From contig JAHHRR010000068.1 in assembly GCA_020025655.1 (NCBI GenBank), positions 1-6,880 of the forward strand: a stretch of 6,880 nt of DNA, in the 5' to 3' direction. The notes under the pieces were generated by a model. The model saw nothing but the letters and a program-made list of their open reading frames with translations, made no database searches and was not told the DNA's origin. The stretch is from Oscillospiraceae bacterium (GTDB taxonomy: Bacteria; Bacillota; Clostridia; Oscillospirales; Oscillospiraceae). Both the position numbers and the translations under genes were made by a program. Below are positions 6,801 to 6,880 of this stretch, one piece after another (position 1 is the stretch's first letter; the number at the start of each line of letters is the position of its first letter).

Positions 6801-6808
6801 TCCCCCTC
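6801..6808 (-). promoter_or_regulatory. Ribosome-binding site GAGGGGGA fixing the ATG start at 6795
   Basis: The minus strand reads GAGGGGGA, ending five bases before ATG 6795. The in-frame TTG at 6810 begins before this site and overlaps it, so the longer 900-aa reading is unlikely. Confidence 0.85.
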
Positions 6809-6834
6809 AATTTATTTTTGTTTAGGCTAAGTTT

Positions 6835-6863
6835 ACTATATCATAATTAAATTCTATATGCAA
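6835..6863 (-). promoter_or_regulatory. Sigma-A promoter with extended -10 for the oxidoreductase-hypA unit
   Basis: The minus strand has TTGCAT (6858-6863), a 17-base spacer and TATAGT (6835-6840) preceded by TGA, giving an extended -10. Transcription should start near 6828, leaving a leader of about 33 bases. Layout and spacing mirror the promoter of the 899-aa paralogue, with slightly weaker boxes. Sequence upstream of 6864 is too short to judge for operators. Confidence 0.7.
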
Positions 6864-6880
6864 TCTGACATTTCGTTAAC

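Noticed and set aside
6796..6810. TTG start at 6810 giving a 900-aa protein
   Set aside because: The TTG overlaps the GAGGGGGA ribosome-binding site, and the conserved protein start MAKRPN lies at ATG 6795 with correct spacing.
1..6880. CRISPR array, insertion sequence, tRNA or rRNA
   Set aside because: No short regularly spaced repeats, transposase-like frames, cloverleaf-like or rRNA-like sequences were seen. The only large repeats are the paralogous coding regions.

Overview
The window looks like a piece of an anaerobic, moderately AT-rich Firmicutes chromosome. A gut-type Clostridia member (Ruminococcus/Oscillospiraceae-like) is the best guess. The reasons are the oxygen-sensitive, cysteine-rich iron-sulfur flavoenzymes, classical sigma-A promoters with extended -10 elements, AT-rich intergenic DNA with genes near half GC, and purine-rich Shine-Dalgarno sites. 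This is inference; no RNA marker gene is present.

All convincing genes are on the minus strand, so the window reads right to left. (1) A promoter at 6835-6863 drives a large redox protein (4108-6795, 895 aa), followed 16 bases later by hypA (3741-4091). A strong intrinsic terminator (3675-3715) closes this two-gene unit. (2) A second, very good promoter (3510-3538) drives a close paralogue (746-3445, 899 aa), which ends at another terminator (699-727). (3) A third, more divergent paralogue starts at 612 and runs off the left edge (1-612, first 204 codons only).

The three large proteins share one architecture. The order is an N-terminal winged-helix-like domain, a cysteine-rich region (CxC-x10-C-x7-C, then five cysteines in eight residues), a single [4Fe-4S] motif, a complete GltD-type NAD(P)H/FAD oxidoreductase module with its own N-terminal iron-sulfur domain, and a C-terminal ferredoxin-like tail. 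No glutamine amidotransferase or glutamate synthase large subunit is fused or adjacent. They are therefore more likely NAD(P)H-linked electron-transfer enzymes, in the sense of AegA, SudA/NfnL or the N-terminal half of dihydropyrimidine dehydrogenase, than glutamate synthases.

hypA, a nickel metallochaperone gene, sits in the same transcription unit as one paralogue. This suggests, without proving, a link to a nickel enzyme such as a [NiFe]-hydrogenase encoded outside the window. The most interesting points are the tandem expansion of this fused enzyme as separately promoted units, the regulator-like domain fused to a flavo-iron-sulfur enzyme, and the unassigned cysteine cluster. No CRISPR array, insertion sequence, tRNA or rRNA was seen.
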